A stretch of 64,000 bases of DNA, from NCBI GenBank assembly GCA_028829895.1, contig CM054181.1, forward strand, positions 32,690,259 to 32,754,258. Reading direction: 5' to 3'. This DNA comes from Sinotaia quadrata. Its lineage: Eukaryota; Mollusca; Gastropoda; Architaenioglossa; Viviparidae. Shown here in pieces: positions 1 to 13,559 of the stretch. A program made the position numbers and the translations under genes. Every line of letters begins with the position of its first letter. The first letter of the stretch is position 1. Under the pieces are notes generated by a model that was not told the DNA's origin, ran no database searches, and saw only the letters and a program-made list of their open reading frames with translations.

Positions 1-58
<58 letters not shown>

Positions 59-245
59 GTCTGTCTGTCTGTCTGTCTATCTATATATCTATCTGTCTGT
101 CCGTCTGTCTGTCTGTCTTTCTGTCTGTCCGTCTATCTATCTATATATATATATATAACTGTTTGTCTATCTATCTATCTATCTTTCTATCTATCTATCT
201 GTCTGTGTGTCGGTCTATCTAGCTATCATCTGTCTGTTTCTCTGT
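1..245. repeat. Compound tetranucleotide microsatellite (ATCT/GTCT)n
   Basis: Almost pure ATCT then mixed GTCT, CCGT and TA runs; it is cut by the start of the window. Confidence 0.95.
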
Positions 246-338
246 CTATATATTTTGCATGTATGTGTGTTCGCGCATTAGTTCTAGTCCATTTTGCCAA
301 TCACTAATACCCTCCTTTAGCAGGTCTGCTCTATAAGA

Positions 339-700
339 CTTACATGAAAAAAAAAGCGCAACCTTGATTAGTCAAAAGAATTTAAGGAGTGCTTACATGA
401 AAGAAAAGCGCAACCTTGACTAGTCAAAGGAATTTGAGGAATACTTACATGAAAGAAAAGCGCAACCTTGATTAGTCAAAAGAATTTGAGGAATACTTAC
501 ATGAAAGAAAAGCGCAACCTTGATTAGTCAAAAGAATTTGAGGAATACTTACATGAAAGAAAAGCGCAACCTTGATTAGCCAAAAGAATTTGAGGAATAC
601 TTACATGAAAGAAAAGCGCAACCTTGATTAGTCAAAAGAATTTGAGGAATACTTACATGAAAGAAAAGCGCAACCTTGATTAGCCAAAAGAATTTGAGGG
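339..700. repeat. 52-bp minisatellite, seven copies
   Basis: cttacatgaaagaaaagcgc recurs at 392, 444, 496, 548, 600 and 652. Copies differ at one to three sites. The 64-residue minus-strand frame here is an artefact. Confidence 0.95.
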
Positions 701-2935
701 GTATTGCCTCGTTTAAGTACCGTCTCTCATCCGTTTCTGTGTTCAGAAAAATCATTGAATTTGTTAACAACAGACATTAAAGTATGCAATCCAAATGTAC
801 TAAATGTTCAGTTGTAATCATTGTTCTGTGTGCTGGAGAACAGAAAAGTGTACACAGCACTGCAGAGAGACGTGTGGATATGTACACAAACTGTTAAATG
901 CTCTCCATTCTACTACGATATCAATCTCCTGGGTTTTGGGTGACCTCTGGTAATTATCTTATTCTCTTAATTGATAGAAAAAGTAATATTTTTTTTAATT
1001 AATAAGCATAACTAAATCCATTGTTGGGTCGCTCTTTTATCAACATGTTGACTACATATATAGTATGCCGTATGTAACATCTATGCAGCTAGACATCGCG
1101 AGAGTTTGTAGCAATGCTGAAACACTATGGTATCATTCCTTCTTTCTTGTGACTGCGCAAACCTAAACTTTAAAATCTTTTGTTCATCATGACCTCCTCT
1201 CAAGAAGTTCATGAGTACGTTATGTCCATACGTTTCGTGTTCCTGCTGTACATAACAACTTTTATACTTAGATGACTAATCTATCATTTTAAACATAACT
1301 TCCCTCTTCAAGCTGATCTTGAATATACTACTGAGGAATTGTCTACACATGTGAGACTTGTGCGCAAGGGAAATTTAACTTTTGCTTCGGTTAACGTGAG
1401 GGAGTTCTCGCGATGAATTTTGTAGAAAAAAACGAATTCTTAAGCTTCTCGGTTTTAAAATTGTAATCTTCAAAACGCTTCGAAATATCTCGACAAAGAT
1501 TAAAGGATGCATATCTTTTTTCATGCCGACGTCAATGTATTGCAGGGTTGGTATAAATGATTGTCGAGAGTAGAGTGTCAAGTTAATTTATCTTCCTGAC
1601 AAAATAGCCCCAGCCTTCTGAAACAATAACATTTAAAATGAATAATTAATTAAAAGCGCCATCTGTGTTTTCGTTTAATGTTCGCATCATTTTTATATAA
1701 AAAAGTTTGTTTGTAATATTTTCATAGCTTTTTATTTTCTATTTAGTTTTGTCTTCATCCTCAACTTTTTTACAGTGAAACAACATCCAGTGAATACTTA
1801 AGATTCGTCATTAGAATATCTGATTACCACTAACAAGAAACAAACGACACATTTAATTATATTCTCTATTTATTTATTAAAATAGTCTTACTGTACTTAA
1901 TTCTTAAATTTGCATTTTAAAAATATTACTGCATAAAGTCAGCATTCTGACACTATAGACAATTCTTAGAGTATGAAAACGTTGTCATTGCTGTTTCTGT
2001 GTCTTCCTCACCACTATCATCCATATATATATGGGTGTGTCTGTTTATGTGCATTTGTATGCATGTGTACGTGTGTGCTTTTGTATGTGTATGTGTGTGT
2101 TGGTGTGAGAGAGAGATATTTCTAGAACTAATTTAATAAATTCCAAACCTAAATGACGAACGTTAATTTCTGACAATGGCAGATGATTCTAGGGTTCATT
2201 CCACTGGACACTTGCATTTGGGAACCAAAATTAAACGATTCGATGGTCGGCACTGGTCAGAGCTGTTCTGCAGACAGGTGTGAATTTAAGTCTCAAGAAA
2301 GATGCGTGGACCACTCACTAATGGGCCAATCGAATGCTAGGCTTCGGCACACAGTAATGGCGATCGCTAATCCTCCCTCTTTCGAACAAAGTAATGGAAC
2401 CAAGACAAGCAATTTCGGTTCTTTACAATGTTCAAAAGTTCTTATTGCTATACAAAAGTAGTAATTTATCTTGACAGGAGGCAATCTTCTAGCGGATATC
2501 TTACCGGCAGACATTTTGACGGGATAAATGACAGCCAATATACTGTATTATGAGTTGTTATGTAATGGCAAGCAGCATATATCTGATTATTGTGACGTAG
2601 CACCAAACACAGTTATAAAGACCGTTGTTAAATACGGACAGTCCTGCTTTAAGTGCTTGCTGTTTCAATGAGATGTTGTCAGTATGTTAGCCAGTCCGTA
2701 CAGATATGCGTAACTCAAGGACAGTACAATTATATCACCGGACAGCGGCGCTGTTTACCCGGACACTAAGATAAGAAACGCATTGAATGACATTACGAGA
2801 GGTGTTAATGGACTGTGTAATACTTAACATAGCGACCTAGCACGTATAATTCAAGTACATAATTATTTTGCCTAAATAATTTTAATAAAAATAAATTGTA
2901 ACAAATATTCTTCGTAAAGATAAACAGCACTATAA
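701..2935. other. No gene recognised; AT-rich spacer
   Basis: Contains a TG-rich tract at 2030-2110 and a 92-codon open frame at 2183-2461 with no recognisable domain, splice context or repeat relationship. Nothing else stands out. Confidence 0.5.
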
Positions 2936-3075
2936 TTTACTGCAAGCTCACAGAAACATATTTAAGTCTATTATATTTTACTGCAAGCTCACAGAAACAT
3001 GTTCGTGTGTCTATTATATTTTACAGCAATCTCACAGAAACAGGTATATGTCTATTATATTTTACAGCATGCACA
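2936..3075. repeat. About 55-bp tandem repeat, three copies
   Basis: gcaagctcacagaaacat and tctattatattttac alternate three times, with diverged ends. Confidence 0.8.
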
Positions 3076-3724
3076 TAGAGAAAAATGTGTCTACTTTCTA
3101 GTTTAGTAGAGAAGATACATTTGGAATTAATCTGTTGTGTAGATGGTGTTGATGTAATCATATAAAATAGTAAATTCACAGCAATTCAATTATGTAAACA
3201 TTTTGTCAGTAAAAACTTATAATTTTTAAATAGCATATTATTCATGCAAAATGTAAAACATTTAAAAATGTAAGATTTAAACTTTATAGTTTCCTTACCT
3301 CAAAATGAAAAGATTAACATAATTAAGACATATATATCCTATTACCATACCCTCATAACGGTTAGATCGTAACCATGAGAAAAAGAAAGCCATCTTCCTC
3401 TATTAAAATCGGAAACTTCGACTTAATAAACATAATCAAAAAGGATCACTGTTGTGGAAAGAAGAAGCAGACACACGAAGGATGTCAAAAGAGTTAGCTG
3501 GGATGAAGGACAGACCTTAAACTCATAAAGTGTTGGTTGGTTTTTAACAACAATGTGGCATTTTACAAATTTGTTTTCATCGAATCTGTACATTTTCCAA
3601 TGTAATATGAATGTTTTTTAAAATACCATTGTTTTACAATTTGATCTGAATATTTCAAGTGCATTTTGTTCTGTTACTCTGATTAAATGTGCACTTTCTG
3701 TTCCAAGTTTGAATTTAAATGCTC

Positions 3725-4165
3725 TTTTGCTTATAAGCCAGTGTGATTGTTTGTCCTATACATGATTCTAATTTATCCTACAAGTGAATGTTTGGCCTTT
3801 ACATCAATTAAAATGTGTCCTCCATGTGAATATTTGTCTTCTACTTAAGTATAATTAGTCATCCTTGTGAATATTTGTCCTCTACATGAATATAATTTAT
3901 CCCCCAATGTTAATACTCGTCCTCTACATGATTTTAATTTGTCATCCATGTGAATAATTGTCTTCTACATGAATATAATTTGTCCTCCATGTGAATACGT
4001 GTCATCCCTCTAAATGATTCTAATTTGTCCTCTACGTGAGTATATTTTTTCTTGTGAATGTTTGTCCTGCACATGAGTATAAAATTTTACCTCCGTGTGA
4101 ATGTATGTCCGCTACATGATTCTAAATTGTGATTGATTGTCCTCTACATGGGTGCGTGTTCTATA
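3725..4165. repeat. Degenerate 40-bp minisatellite
   Basis: Variants of gtgaatatttgtcctctaca followed by atgaatataatttgtcctcc, about ten poorly conserved units. The 3080-3720 stretch before it and 4170-4940 after it hold nothing I recognise. Confidence 0.75.
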
Positions 4166-4954
4166 CGTGATAGTACGGATAATAGCATCCCCATAATTAA
4201 TTTATCTTTGTATATGGGTGCGCAGTTTACTGATAAACTCAGCTAGTAACACAAATGTCTTTTGTTACACTTCATTTAAAATACCTCTATTTGCACTCGC
4301 CCAGAATCAATGTCCAGTCTTCACGTGACACCATCAGCACTTATATACTTTTGCCAAGCCATTATAGGTCAAACTTTATAATAATTAGCCGAATATTAGC
4401 GGCCTGACCATACGACTGGTCGACTAATTGGATCAGTCTGGGCACGCATAGTCTAGCATGCCAAAATTGACCAAATGTCTCGGAGTAGATTCTGCCTCCA
4501 GTCCAGTAAGATACATAAATATATATATTTCCGACTGCTGTCCAGTCTTCTTTTCATGATCGTTTCTCTCAAGATTTAATGATGTACGCCAGGTGTGTTA
4601 ACCACGCGCCTTCAGTAATTTATGACGCACTTTGAGCGACTCTTTGCTCGCAATTCTATCTCTCTTTGCGGGAAGGTACAGGCCATGGCCGCTGTCCAGT
4701 TGTACGCCTGGTGTCTGTAGTCCAGTTTTAGACACTCATCACATGACGTTTATGTTCGACAAGCTCCGGAGAACTGTGTAAAGAACTGACGTAAATATTA
4801 AAGTATGGCAAGGCACATACTCTGCCATTTAGAGGTTGGATTGCTAGTTGAATTTCACTTGACCAACCCTTCAAGGCACACTATACATGGTGATTTGCTC
4901 TTCATGTGTTTAATTTGTTCTCTCATGTTGGTTTATGATTATCTGTACTTTGTA

Positions 4955-5560
4955 TGATATTTTGTCTTGTGTGAGACTTGTTCTCTGTATGACGTTGTCC
5001 TCTGTATGACTTTTTGTCCTTATATTAGTTGTTATCCCCTGACTTGTCTTTTTGTATGACTTGTCCTTTGTTTGACTTATTTATTGTATTACTTGTTGTC
5101 CTCTGTATGACTTGTTGTCTTTTTGTATGACGTCCTCTGTGTGACTTGTTGTCTTTTGTATGACTTGCTATCCTTTGTGTGACTCGTTGTCTTTTGTATG
5201 ACTTGTTGTCCTCTGTATAACTTTTACCCTCTGCATTATTGTAATGTGTTGTCTACATAATTCGTTGTCTGCTCATGAAAAATATTTCCTGCTGTCTACT
5301 CAAATAGTTTCAAGTATGAATCTGATGTTCTCTACACATGATTGCTTGCCCCGCACTGGACTTGTTAGTCAAATACATGATTGAAGGTCATATGGTTGAT
5401 GCATTTAGGGTATACGACTAATAGATCTTTGCATTGTGCATTTGTCCTCTGTATGACTGATGGACGTGTGGCTGATGCATTTGTCCTCTATATTACTGAT
5501 GGTCGTGTGGCTGATACATTTGTCATTTACATGACTTACGGTTCTGTGTGTGTTTCATGT
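4955..5560. repeat. Degenerate TGTATGACTTGTTGTCCTC-type repeat
   Basis: Short variable units of gtatgacttgttgtcctc run to about 5225, then a looser continuation (cctctgtatgactgatgg) to 5560. The 111-codon frame at 5381-5716 crosses this continuation and is not a convincing gene. Confidence 0.7.
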
Positions 5561-6439
5561 GTCCTCTACGTCAATGATTTTAGCTGCGTGCTTGTTTGCC
5601 ATTCTTTCAGTCTACTTTTAGGTCTGTCAGCCTCTACGAACATTATTTTTGTCTTGCATAGGTCACAAGTAATAATGATTTTTCTTATGGCAGTCTGTTG
5701 CCAAGAAATAAGTTAGAAATTGCTGGATTATTGTAACTGGAGCTTCACCTCACAGGTGTGCAGCTACGATAAAGCCGTTAAGTTTGAGAATACATTTCAC
5801 GCTTCTTGCAGTTAGGTTTACATTCGTACAAGTTCTTTCAAATTATGCCACCTCGTAATGAGTAATTAATCATATTTACTTTTTTTTAAAAATATTCTTC
5901 ATTTCTTATGTCAATAAAATATTAGTATCTCTGATTATTTATTATTTTTGTTACTATTTACAATTTTTAATCCACGAAAGTTTCACATGTTTCTAAGAAA
6001 GTAAATACAATCTACATTTCAAACACTTAATGACATACACAATATTAACTCTCTTTGCCATTCATGTCACACTCATAGTAATTTATTTGAAAGAATTTAA
6101 AATAAGTTATAATTTAAAAAACTATGTAAAACATTTTATTTATTGGTCGAAGGTTATAGAGAAGTATTCTTCATTTGTACATAAGGATTTAGAGGTCTAA
6201 GGATGATATATTTTGTGTGTAGACAGATATGTAAATGAAATGTACAACAATTCTGATTTAGCAATAAGAACATTTCTCAAATTTAATCCTGCAGATTTAA
6301 TTTTTAAAGTTTTTACTTATTCTTCTAATGCTCGTAAATAATACATTTAATAAAAAAAAAAAAAGACACGCCACAGAATAAAATTATTAAGGTTCGGAAT
6401 TACATCCCGAGTCTTCTCTACTGCTCTTTACAAGATAGC

Positions 6440-6765
6440 TAGGCTACAAATCAAAAGACACGTCATTTCATTTTACAAATACCAAGGCTAAAATCAAAAG
6501 ACTCAAGTCATTTCACTAAATAGCAAGGCTAAAATCAAAAGACTCAAGTCATTTTACTAAATACCAAGGCTAAAATTAAAAGACTCAAGTCATTTCATTA
6601 AATACCAAGGCTAAAATCAAAAGACTCAAGTCATTTCACTAAACAGCAAGGCTAAAATCAAAAGACTCAAGTCATTTCACTGTACAAATAGCAAGTCTAA
6701 AATCAAAAGCCACAAGCCATTTCAATTTATAAATAGCTAAGCTACAAGTCAAACGACCTAAGTCT
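6440..6765. repeat. About 41-bp minisatellite, seven to eight copies
   Basis: caaggctaaaatcaaaagac followed by tcaagtcatttcactaaata. Edge copies diverge. The 5700-6430 and 6770-7230 stretches are AT-rich without features. Confidence 0.9.
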
Positions 6766-7235
6766 TTTTTACTAAGATATGGTCAGTTAAGTTAATGTGC
6801 ACAACTAACTACTAATTAATGCAGCTACATTTTATTTGTTAGGATTGAAATACAAATCGGAATACGTAACACAAAAATACAATAGAGGTGAAACACAAAC
6901 CAGCCAAGCTACTTGTCATATCAACTAAGATATATAATATCGAAGCCGTTTGCAAATCTGCACTCACATGCAAACCAAAAACCCAATCATAATACAAATC
7001 AACGCAGATTCAAAGTAATATAAATAAAATTCAAATAGGCAAGACTATAGTACACATCTGTTCATCGACATTTGTGAAGTCATCTTTAACATACATAATT
7101 ACAAGGTGTAAATCTGTTCAAATAGGATAGTAATCTAGTCATATTAACACAAAGCATTACTAAATACAAAGTACATAACAGTTAGAATATATGTTGGTCA
7201 GCTAAGCTGAGAAAACTTTGCGCAGCTAATCCGCG

Positions 7236-7400
7236 TATCAGTGTAAATCAATACAGTCTGAATGACATAAGACTAACATTATTAATCAATACAGCCTGGA
7301 TGACATAAGCACAATTGAGTAGCCTCTGTGACATAAGTACAATTAATTAAATGTATGCAGTCTGCATGACATAAGGCTATCAGTGTATATTTATTTAAAA
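7236..7400. repeat. Diverged tandem repeat with TGACATAAG
   Basis: aatacagtctgaatgacata-like units recur about four times. From 7410 to 8450 I see no feature apart from a short repeat of acataacatataactttt near 8190-8240. Confidence 0.6.
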
Positions 7401-8469
7401 TAATGGTGAAATAAGCACATTAGTGTAAATTCATAAACTTTGTTAAAATTAGTACATCACTGTACATCAATACACTCTTAATATATATTCGAACATCAAT
7501 CAGTGCCCCCTTGATTAATAAAGAAAAGATGGTTGCACAACACGTCAACCATAAGCCAAGGCGCTTGCTTTTTTGATGTGAAATAAATTTGCAACATTAC
7601 TCGTAATAAACTAATCATTGCGCATGATCGTCTTGAACTAAATCAGTTTGTTCACATCTAGGGATTTATATCGGATCGACGAACACGATTCCAAATATAA
7701 TCATAATATTCTTCATTAAGAATTTTTAAAATTAATTCTAATTCAGTTTTTAAGGTCTCTTAGCTGATGTTTTATTTTTAGACCAAATGTATTTCCACTG
7801 CTCCTTGACATTGTATGGTGGAACAACACCCTACCTCTTCTGACAAGTAAATATATCGCCTAATGCCCCTTTGCAGCCAAAGTCATCTATCAGGTGAATA
7901 TTTAACACGCTAGCCAGCATGTGATTTGCCAGGGGCAGATAATTCTCAATCAATAAGCTAAAGCGTCTTCTCATACTTGGTAATTTTTCAAGGGGATGTT
8001 AGGCTGTAAGATACATGATATATTCTATGCAACTGCTGGTAGCTAGATTAAATGCAGGATATATAGATACAACACTAGCACTTAAAACATTGGTCTTTAC
8101 AAATTCAGAGGTCTACACATAAGTAACACACTTACATTGTGCACTGTTGTGATATTTGTCTTCAGACATAAATGATAACTATATACATAACATATAACTT
8201 TTATAACATAAATATATACATAACATATAACTTTTCTAACATAAATATACATAAAATGAGTATAGCTTGAACATACAAGGACACCAGGGAGACAGTAAAT
8301 AGATGGAGCTATACTTGCTGAAACGGGTGTGCCATCTCTTGAAAATTACCATGGTCTGTCTATCCATCTCTCACCTCAAAAGGTATCAGATGCCGATTTC
8401 GTGACATTGATAAGCCACCGAGCATTGGGCAGGAGACATATTTTGCTTTCGGAATGTTCCAAACGTGTT

Positions 8470-8740
8470 TGTCTGATGGTGAGCGCAAGTCTCTAGAAGC
8501 ATCAGGCACACAGTAGAGAGATCAAGAGATCAAAGAATTCTCGCACTATTCTGAGAAGACAAAGACTATAGACAAATGTGTCTGAGAGTGAGCGCAAGTC
8601 TCTAGAAGCATCAAAGACACATTTGAGATCAAAGATATCTCGCGTTGTTATGCGTAAGAGTAGTCACCTAAGACGGTGGGGTGACATATGTGCCTTATAA
8701 TGAGCACAAGTCTTCAGCATCAAAATGCTTACTTTGAAGA
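8470..8740. repeat. About 110-bp tandem repeat, three copies
   Basis: gagcgcaagtctctagaag occurs at 8480 and 8590, and a diverged gagcacaagtcttcag at about 8701; the copies share tcaaagacac or tcagg context. The 8740-9230 stretch after it is featureless apart from a TATA-like tatatatagg at 8787. Confidence 0.65.
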
Positions 8741-9231
8741 TCAGACAGGTCTTGTTTTGTGCTGTGAACGGGTGCCAGTAAGGACTATATATAGGGACAT
8801 GAATCGCCCTAACACCGTCTGAAAGCTGATGTAAGCATTTTCATACAATGCCACCCTGACAAAAGAAATAATTATAATTAGCACGAAATGAGGGATGTAA
8901 CTCTCTTAAGGCAATACTTGAGGGCTTTTTTGTAGTGTATGATTGAGGCGTATTGTTACGTGTGAGTGCAAGAGGAGAGAAAGACGAGAAAAATGCAGTG
9001 TTGGTTAATTACTCTCTTGCCTGCTCATTAGAAAATAACCCCATTTTAACCCCATTTTTTAGCCAGACGTGCGCACAAACCATTAGTGAGGTGCTCGTGT
9101 GGGTCCAAAAGGCAATCTAAAGTTTTTTTTTTTAATATGCCTATTTATGTATTCTAATAGCTGGTGTCCATATTTTAATTTACTTTAGCTGACATTTCCC
9201 ACCACTGGTCTTGAGTGTGTGCTGGCTAGGA

Positions 9232-9345
9232 CAGAGTACTTTCACCCAGGCACTAAGATTTTATATACTCTCATCTTAGCCTGAGACATAATACTTTCAC
9301 CCAGGCACTAAGATTTTATATACAATCATCTTGGCCTGAGTGAGC
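9232..9345. repeat. 55-bp direct duplication
   Basis: ctttcacccaggcactaaga starts at about 9239 and again at 9294. Confidence 0.85.
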
Positions 9346-9421
9346 AATAGGCTAATATTACATATAACAGAATGAATGCGTACATTTTAATGTGCATAGA
9401 ACACGATTTACTAGCTAGCTT

Positions 9422-9718
<297 letters not shown>

Positions 9719-9739
9719 CAGCATTTCTCAGATTTATTA

Positions 9740-10690
9740 TAAGATTGGAGTTTTACGAGAAACAGAAGTTTTATTAGGCTGCAGTTCTACCAGAAATATG
9801 TATTATAAGATTATAATTGTAAGATAAACAGATGCATTATAAAATCGGAGTTCTCCGAGAAACAGATTTCTTTAGACTGGAATCCTATGAGAAACAAATG
9901 CATTATAAGACAGGAGTTCGACGAGAAATAAATGTTGTATAAGACTGGTGTACTACTAGAAGCAAATGTATTTTAAAACTGGAGAACTTCGAGAAACAAA
10001 TGTATTAAGACTGGAGTACTACGAGAAGCAAATGTATTTAATACTGGAGTATTACTATAGGCAAATGTATTTAATACTGGAGTATTACTATAGGCAAATG
10101 TATTTAATACTGGAGTATTACTATAGGCAAATGTATTTAATACTGGAGTATTACTATAGGCAAATGTATTTAATACTGGAGTATTACTATAGGCAAATGT
10201 ATTTAATACTGGAGTATTACTATAGGCAAATGTATTTAATACTGGAGTATTACTATAGGCAAATGTATTTAATACTGGAGTATTACTATAGGCAAATGTA
10301 TTTAATACTGGAGTATTACTATAGGCAAATGTATTTAATACTGGAGTATTACTATAGGCAAATGTATTTAATACTGGAGTATTACTATAGGCAAATGTAT
10401 TTTAAAACTGGAGAACTACGAGAAACAAATGTATTTTAAAACTGGAGAACTACGAGAAACAAATGTATTTTAAAACTGGAGAACTACGAGAAACAAATGT
10501 ATTTTAAAACTGGAGAACTACGAGAAACAAATGTATTTTAAAACTGGAGAACTACGAGAAACAAATGTATTTTAAAACTGGAGAACTACGAGAAACAAAT
10601 GTATTTTAAAACTGGAGAACTACGAGAAACAAATGTATTTTAAAACTGGAGAACTACGAGAAACAAATGTAGTTTAAGTTTGGAGGTCGA
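9740..10690. repeat. 33/34-bp minisatellite with two homogenised blocks
   Basis: Degenerate units to about 10025; then about eleven near-identical 33-bp units (tatttaatactggagtatta...ggcaaatg) to 10400; then about eight near-identical 34-bp units (gtattttaaaactggagaac...aaacaaat) to 10670; then decay. Because 33 is a multiple of three the first block stays open as an 11-residue repeat; the 34-bp block closes it. The 10690-11280 stretch after it holds nothing I recognise. Confidence 0.95.
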
Positions 10691-11329
10691 GGAGAAACAT
10701 AAGAATTGTTAGATTTTTGTGAAAAATGTTATGTCTGATTGGTATAGACAGTCCAGTCGAGTAGACAGGACTAAAACAGAACTATATGTTTGAGGTTTCG
10801 TGATGTGTAATGAAGTTTGCTATTTTCTTCGAGGTGAGTCTATACATGAGCGGTATCGGATGTATGGTTTCATTATTGGGATAAATACTTAAGATTGGAG
10901 TCAGTCATCAAAACATAAAAGTGAAGAGACGATATGCTTGTAGACAGATGTTGAAGTGCAGTGAACAAGCAGTCACTGTGGAGAATGAGTGAACAGGTGG
11001 TCAATGTAGAGAGTGGATTAAACACAATGCCACAAGATTTATGAACGCTTACAAAGTCTCGTAAGATTTGCCTGTCTGTAAGCATGTGCAATCAGGAATT
11101 ATGTATAATTATGTATAAGATAATTCTGACTTGAACACAAGATTGCCTTTATGGGTCAAATATAATTATTTAATTATATATCTTTTATCGAATTGTGAAT
11201 TTATATAAACAAACATCTTTTTTCTCAATATCTTCTTTCAGTGCATCTGCTTAAAGCACACACAAACATACACACTTCTGCACTCTCCTGCTTCTGAACA
11301 AGCGTGTGCTGTTGTGTGCGATGGTGCTA

Positions 11330-11446
11330 CTTCAACCAATCAGCATTTGCTTGCCGCTGGTCTGACAAAGTGCGCATGCGCGAACTGAATAAAAACAGCC
11401 GGACACCAAATAGCAGCAGCTTCCCGACTTCTCCAGCTGTTGATGG
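11330..11446 (+). promoter_or_regulatory. Promoter-like cluster: CCAAT box, NRF1-type palindrome, TATA-like run
   Basis: CCAAT occurs at 11336-11340, TGCGCATGCGCG (the NRF1 consensus palindrome) at 11371-11382 and an AATAAAAA run at 11388-11395. If transcription began near 11420 these would sit at about -80, -45 and -30, the usual order for an animal promoter. The block is visibly richer in G+C and CpG than its surroundings. A donor-like gatg|gtgagg follows at 11445/11446. No known gene is attached; the assignment is inference from motif order. Confidence 0.4.
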
Positions 11447-11999
11447 TGAGGTCTTTGTGCCACGCTGCAACCTTTCGCTTGTACAGAGGCTGACAACAAA
11501 TTTTCATTTAATTTTCCTGTGCACTGACCGTAATGAAGCGCACGTGCACTGCATCCTTGGCTAATGTGAAGTTCCACTTCACTGCACACTGATTTCTGTA
11601 GCAAAGTCCTGTTTGGCAGTATTTATAATGGATCATTGGAGCTAAAAAGTGTGCGTTTCTATCGATTCAAATATATTTTTTTCTATAATTAATTATTGAC
11701 TAAATAGGAAATCCGAGTCTTTCAAATGTGTTTTCATTGAGATAATTTAAAGTAGTTTTATCTAGTATTTAATTAAATGCAAAATAGGACAGTCGCAAGA
11801 AATACGCAAATCTTTTAAATACGCACCACTCTTTGCGGGGATCTCAGTTTTATACCATGATCGACAGCTTGCTTAACGCTCTTGTTATTTATTTCTTTTA
11901 AATAGTCCTTTAATACCTAAGGAACCCTTTTATATTATGGAGTAAATAAATAGTTACATTAGAGTGGAATTTGATAGAAACATTATTTGTGTACGTCTA

Positions 12000-12250
12000 G
12001 GACAAATATTTTATGAGTGATCCGTGACTACTGCGAACCCGACAAATACATTTTCTGAGTGATCCGTGACTACTGCGAGTCCGACAAATACATTTTCTGA
12101 GTGATCCGTGACTACTGCGAACCCGACAAATACATTTTCTGAGTGACCAGTGACTATTGCAGGTCCAACAAATACATTTTCTGAGTGACCAGTGACTACT
12201 GCGAGTCCAACAAATACATTTTCTGAGTGACCAGTGACTACTGCGAGTTC
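12000..12250. repeat. 42-bp minisatellite, six copies
   Basis: gacaaatacattttctgagt recurs at 12041, 12083, 12125 and on, followed by gatccgtgactactgcgag. It lies between the promoter-like cluster and the candidate exon. Confidence 0.93.
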
Positions 12251-12487
12251 GACACGAGAGGTCTAAATGGTTTGTGTCCGCGTGCTAAGTTTTAGGTTTT
12301 TCCATATACGTCAAGAACATAAACAACGCTGAACTCAACTTCCGGTAATGTGTTAACATTGATAAGAAAAAGAGTTCGACTGATGTAGAGGCCGCAGTGA
12401 AAATGTGTCTGCGATACGATTAGCTTCTTGATAGAGACGAATGACGCTCGCCAGCCTCCAGACAGGGGGTCGCAAGCATCGACTACA

Positions 12488-12598
12488 ATGACAGCTGTGA
12501 TCAAGAGTTTATCGATAGCAGAACCCGGTCTGTCAGGAAGTGAGAACGCCTATGTGCGATGTGGACCAGACAACCCTCGATCAATGGATGCCTTTCAG
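12488..12598 (+). CDS. Possible first coding exon of an unidentified gene
   Basis: ATG at 12488 opens a 37-codon segment (MTAVIKSLSIAEPGL...RSMDAFQ) that ends exactly at a donor-like CAG|gtatgg. Its frame is open for about 60 bp upstream as well. Base composition is more balanced than in the flanks, and it has no tandem repetition. It lies 1.1 kb downstream of the promoter-like cluster at 11.33 kb. I recognise no domain and find no following exon I can join to it. It could be the start of a gene with distant exons, or chance. Confidence 0.3.
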
Positions 12599-12604
12599 GT
12601 ATGG

Positions 12605-13550
12605 ACCTACAAATATACTACTCTTATGCTCTGAGGCTTCGGTTAACAGAAATTTCATAAATAGACACTAGTGTACGTATTCTAAATTGACGCAAGTTTT
12701 ATCCCTGTTTATTTGATTATGTATTTGTATGCGTGTATTTGCATGTGTAAGTATTATGAATGCATAGTAGTGTACGTCTACTTGTATATCTGTGTATGAA
12801 TGTGTGTATTAGAATAACAGAATTATTACACTGCTCGGTAATCGGACAATCGGTTGAGATGGAAGGTATTTCAGAAATTAAGGAATCGTGTAATGTTATC
12901 CAATGTATTGGTCGAGTATACGTTGAACCCATACAAAAAAAAAAAAAAATGTATCTGCATTGCTAGCACGTTTGTGTGATAACATTTTCTGCTCAGAATA
13001 ATTTCCCCTGACGCAGGATTTGCGATTATCAATCGCCTGTGTACAGTTCGTGCCGTTAAGTACAAAAAGCAATCAGTTTAAAATTAATAAATAATTAAAT
13101 CAAATTAGGAAACGTCAGATTCAGTAATTGTCATACAAACAATTTACCATAATTTTGCTTCTCAAAGAAACGAAAAGATTTACATTTGCAGAAATGAAAA
13201 AAGCAAGTGTGTTCATTTGCAGCTGAAGAAAGAAATAAAATACGTTATCCTACGAAATATTTAAAAAGTTATCATTTTTTCATCTTAAATAAAAACAAAA
13301 TGTTTATGCATTCGTTAGCTTGTATGTTAAAGATGCTTTTATAGTTATATTTTTCAGATGTGTTTTATAAATTAATTATTATGAAAATTACTAGATTAAT
13401 TAAGATTTGCACAGTTATCATTATGAAATACTTGTTGCAGAGTAATTATTATCAAAATATTGACTTGTCAGGCATTATTGTTATGATCATAACGTCACAG
13501 TATATAGGTGAACTTAGTGTTATTCTTGTATTTTAGTTTACGTTTTGTAT
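12605..13550. other. No gene recognised; AT-rich spacer
   Basis: Only a TG-rich tract near 12720-12810 and an A14 run near 12936-12949. If the 12488 exon is real, this would be the start of its intron. Confidence 0.5.
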
Positions 13551-13559
13551 ATTAGAGCT

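Noticed and set aside
339..700. CRISPR-like regular repetition (also other arrays)
   Set aside because: Units are head-to-tail with no unique spacers, and the window is eukaryotic.
2183..2461. 92-codon frame as a gene
   Set aside because: No domain, no repeat of the frame elsewhere, no convincing splice sites; the opposite strand is open over much of it too.
9966..10439. 157-codon frame with an 11-residue repeat
   Set aside because: Open only because the minisatellite unit is 33 bp; no signal peptide, domain or splice context.
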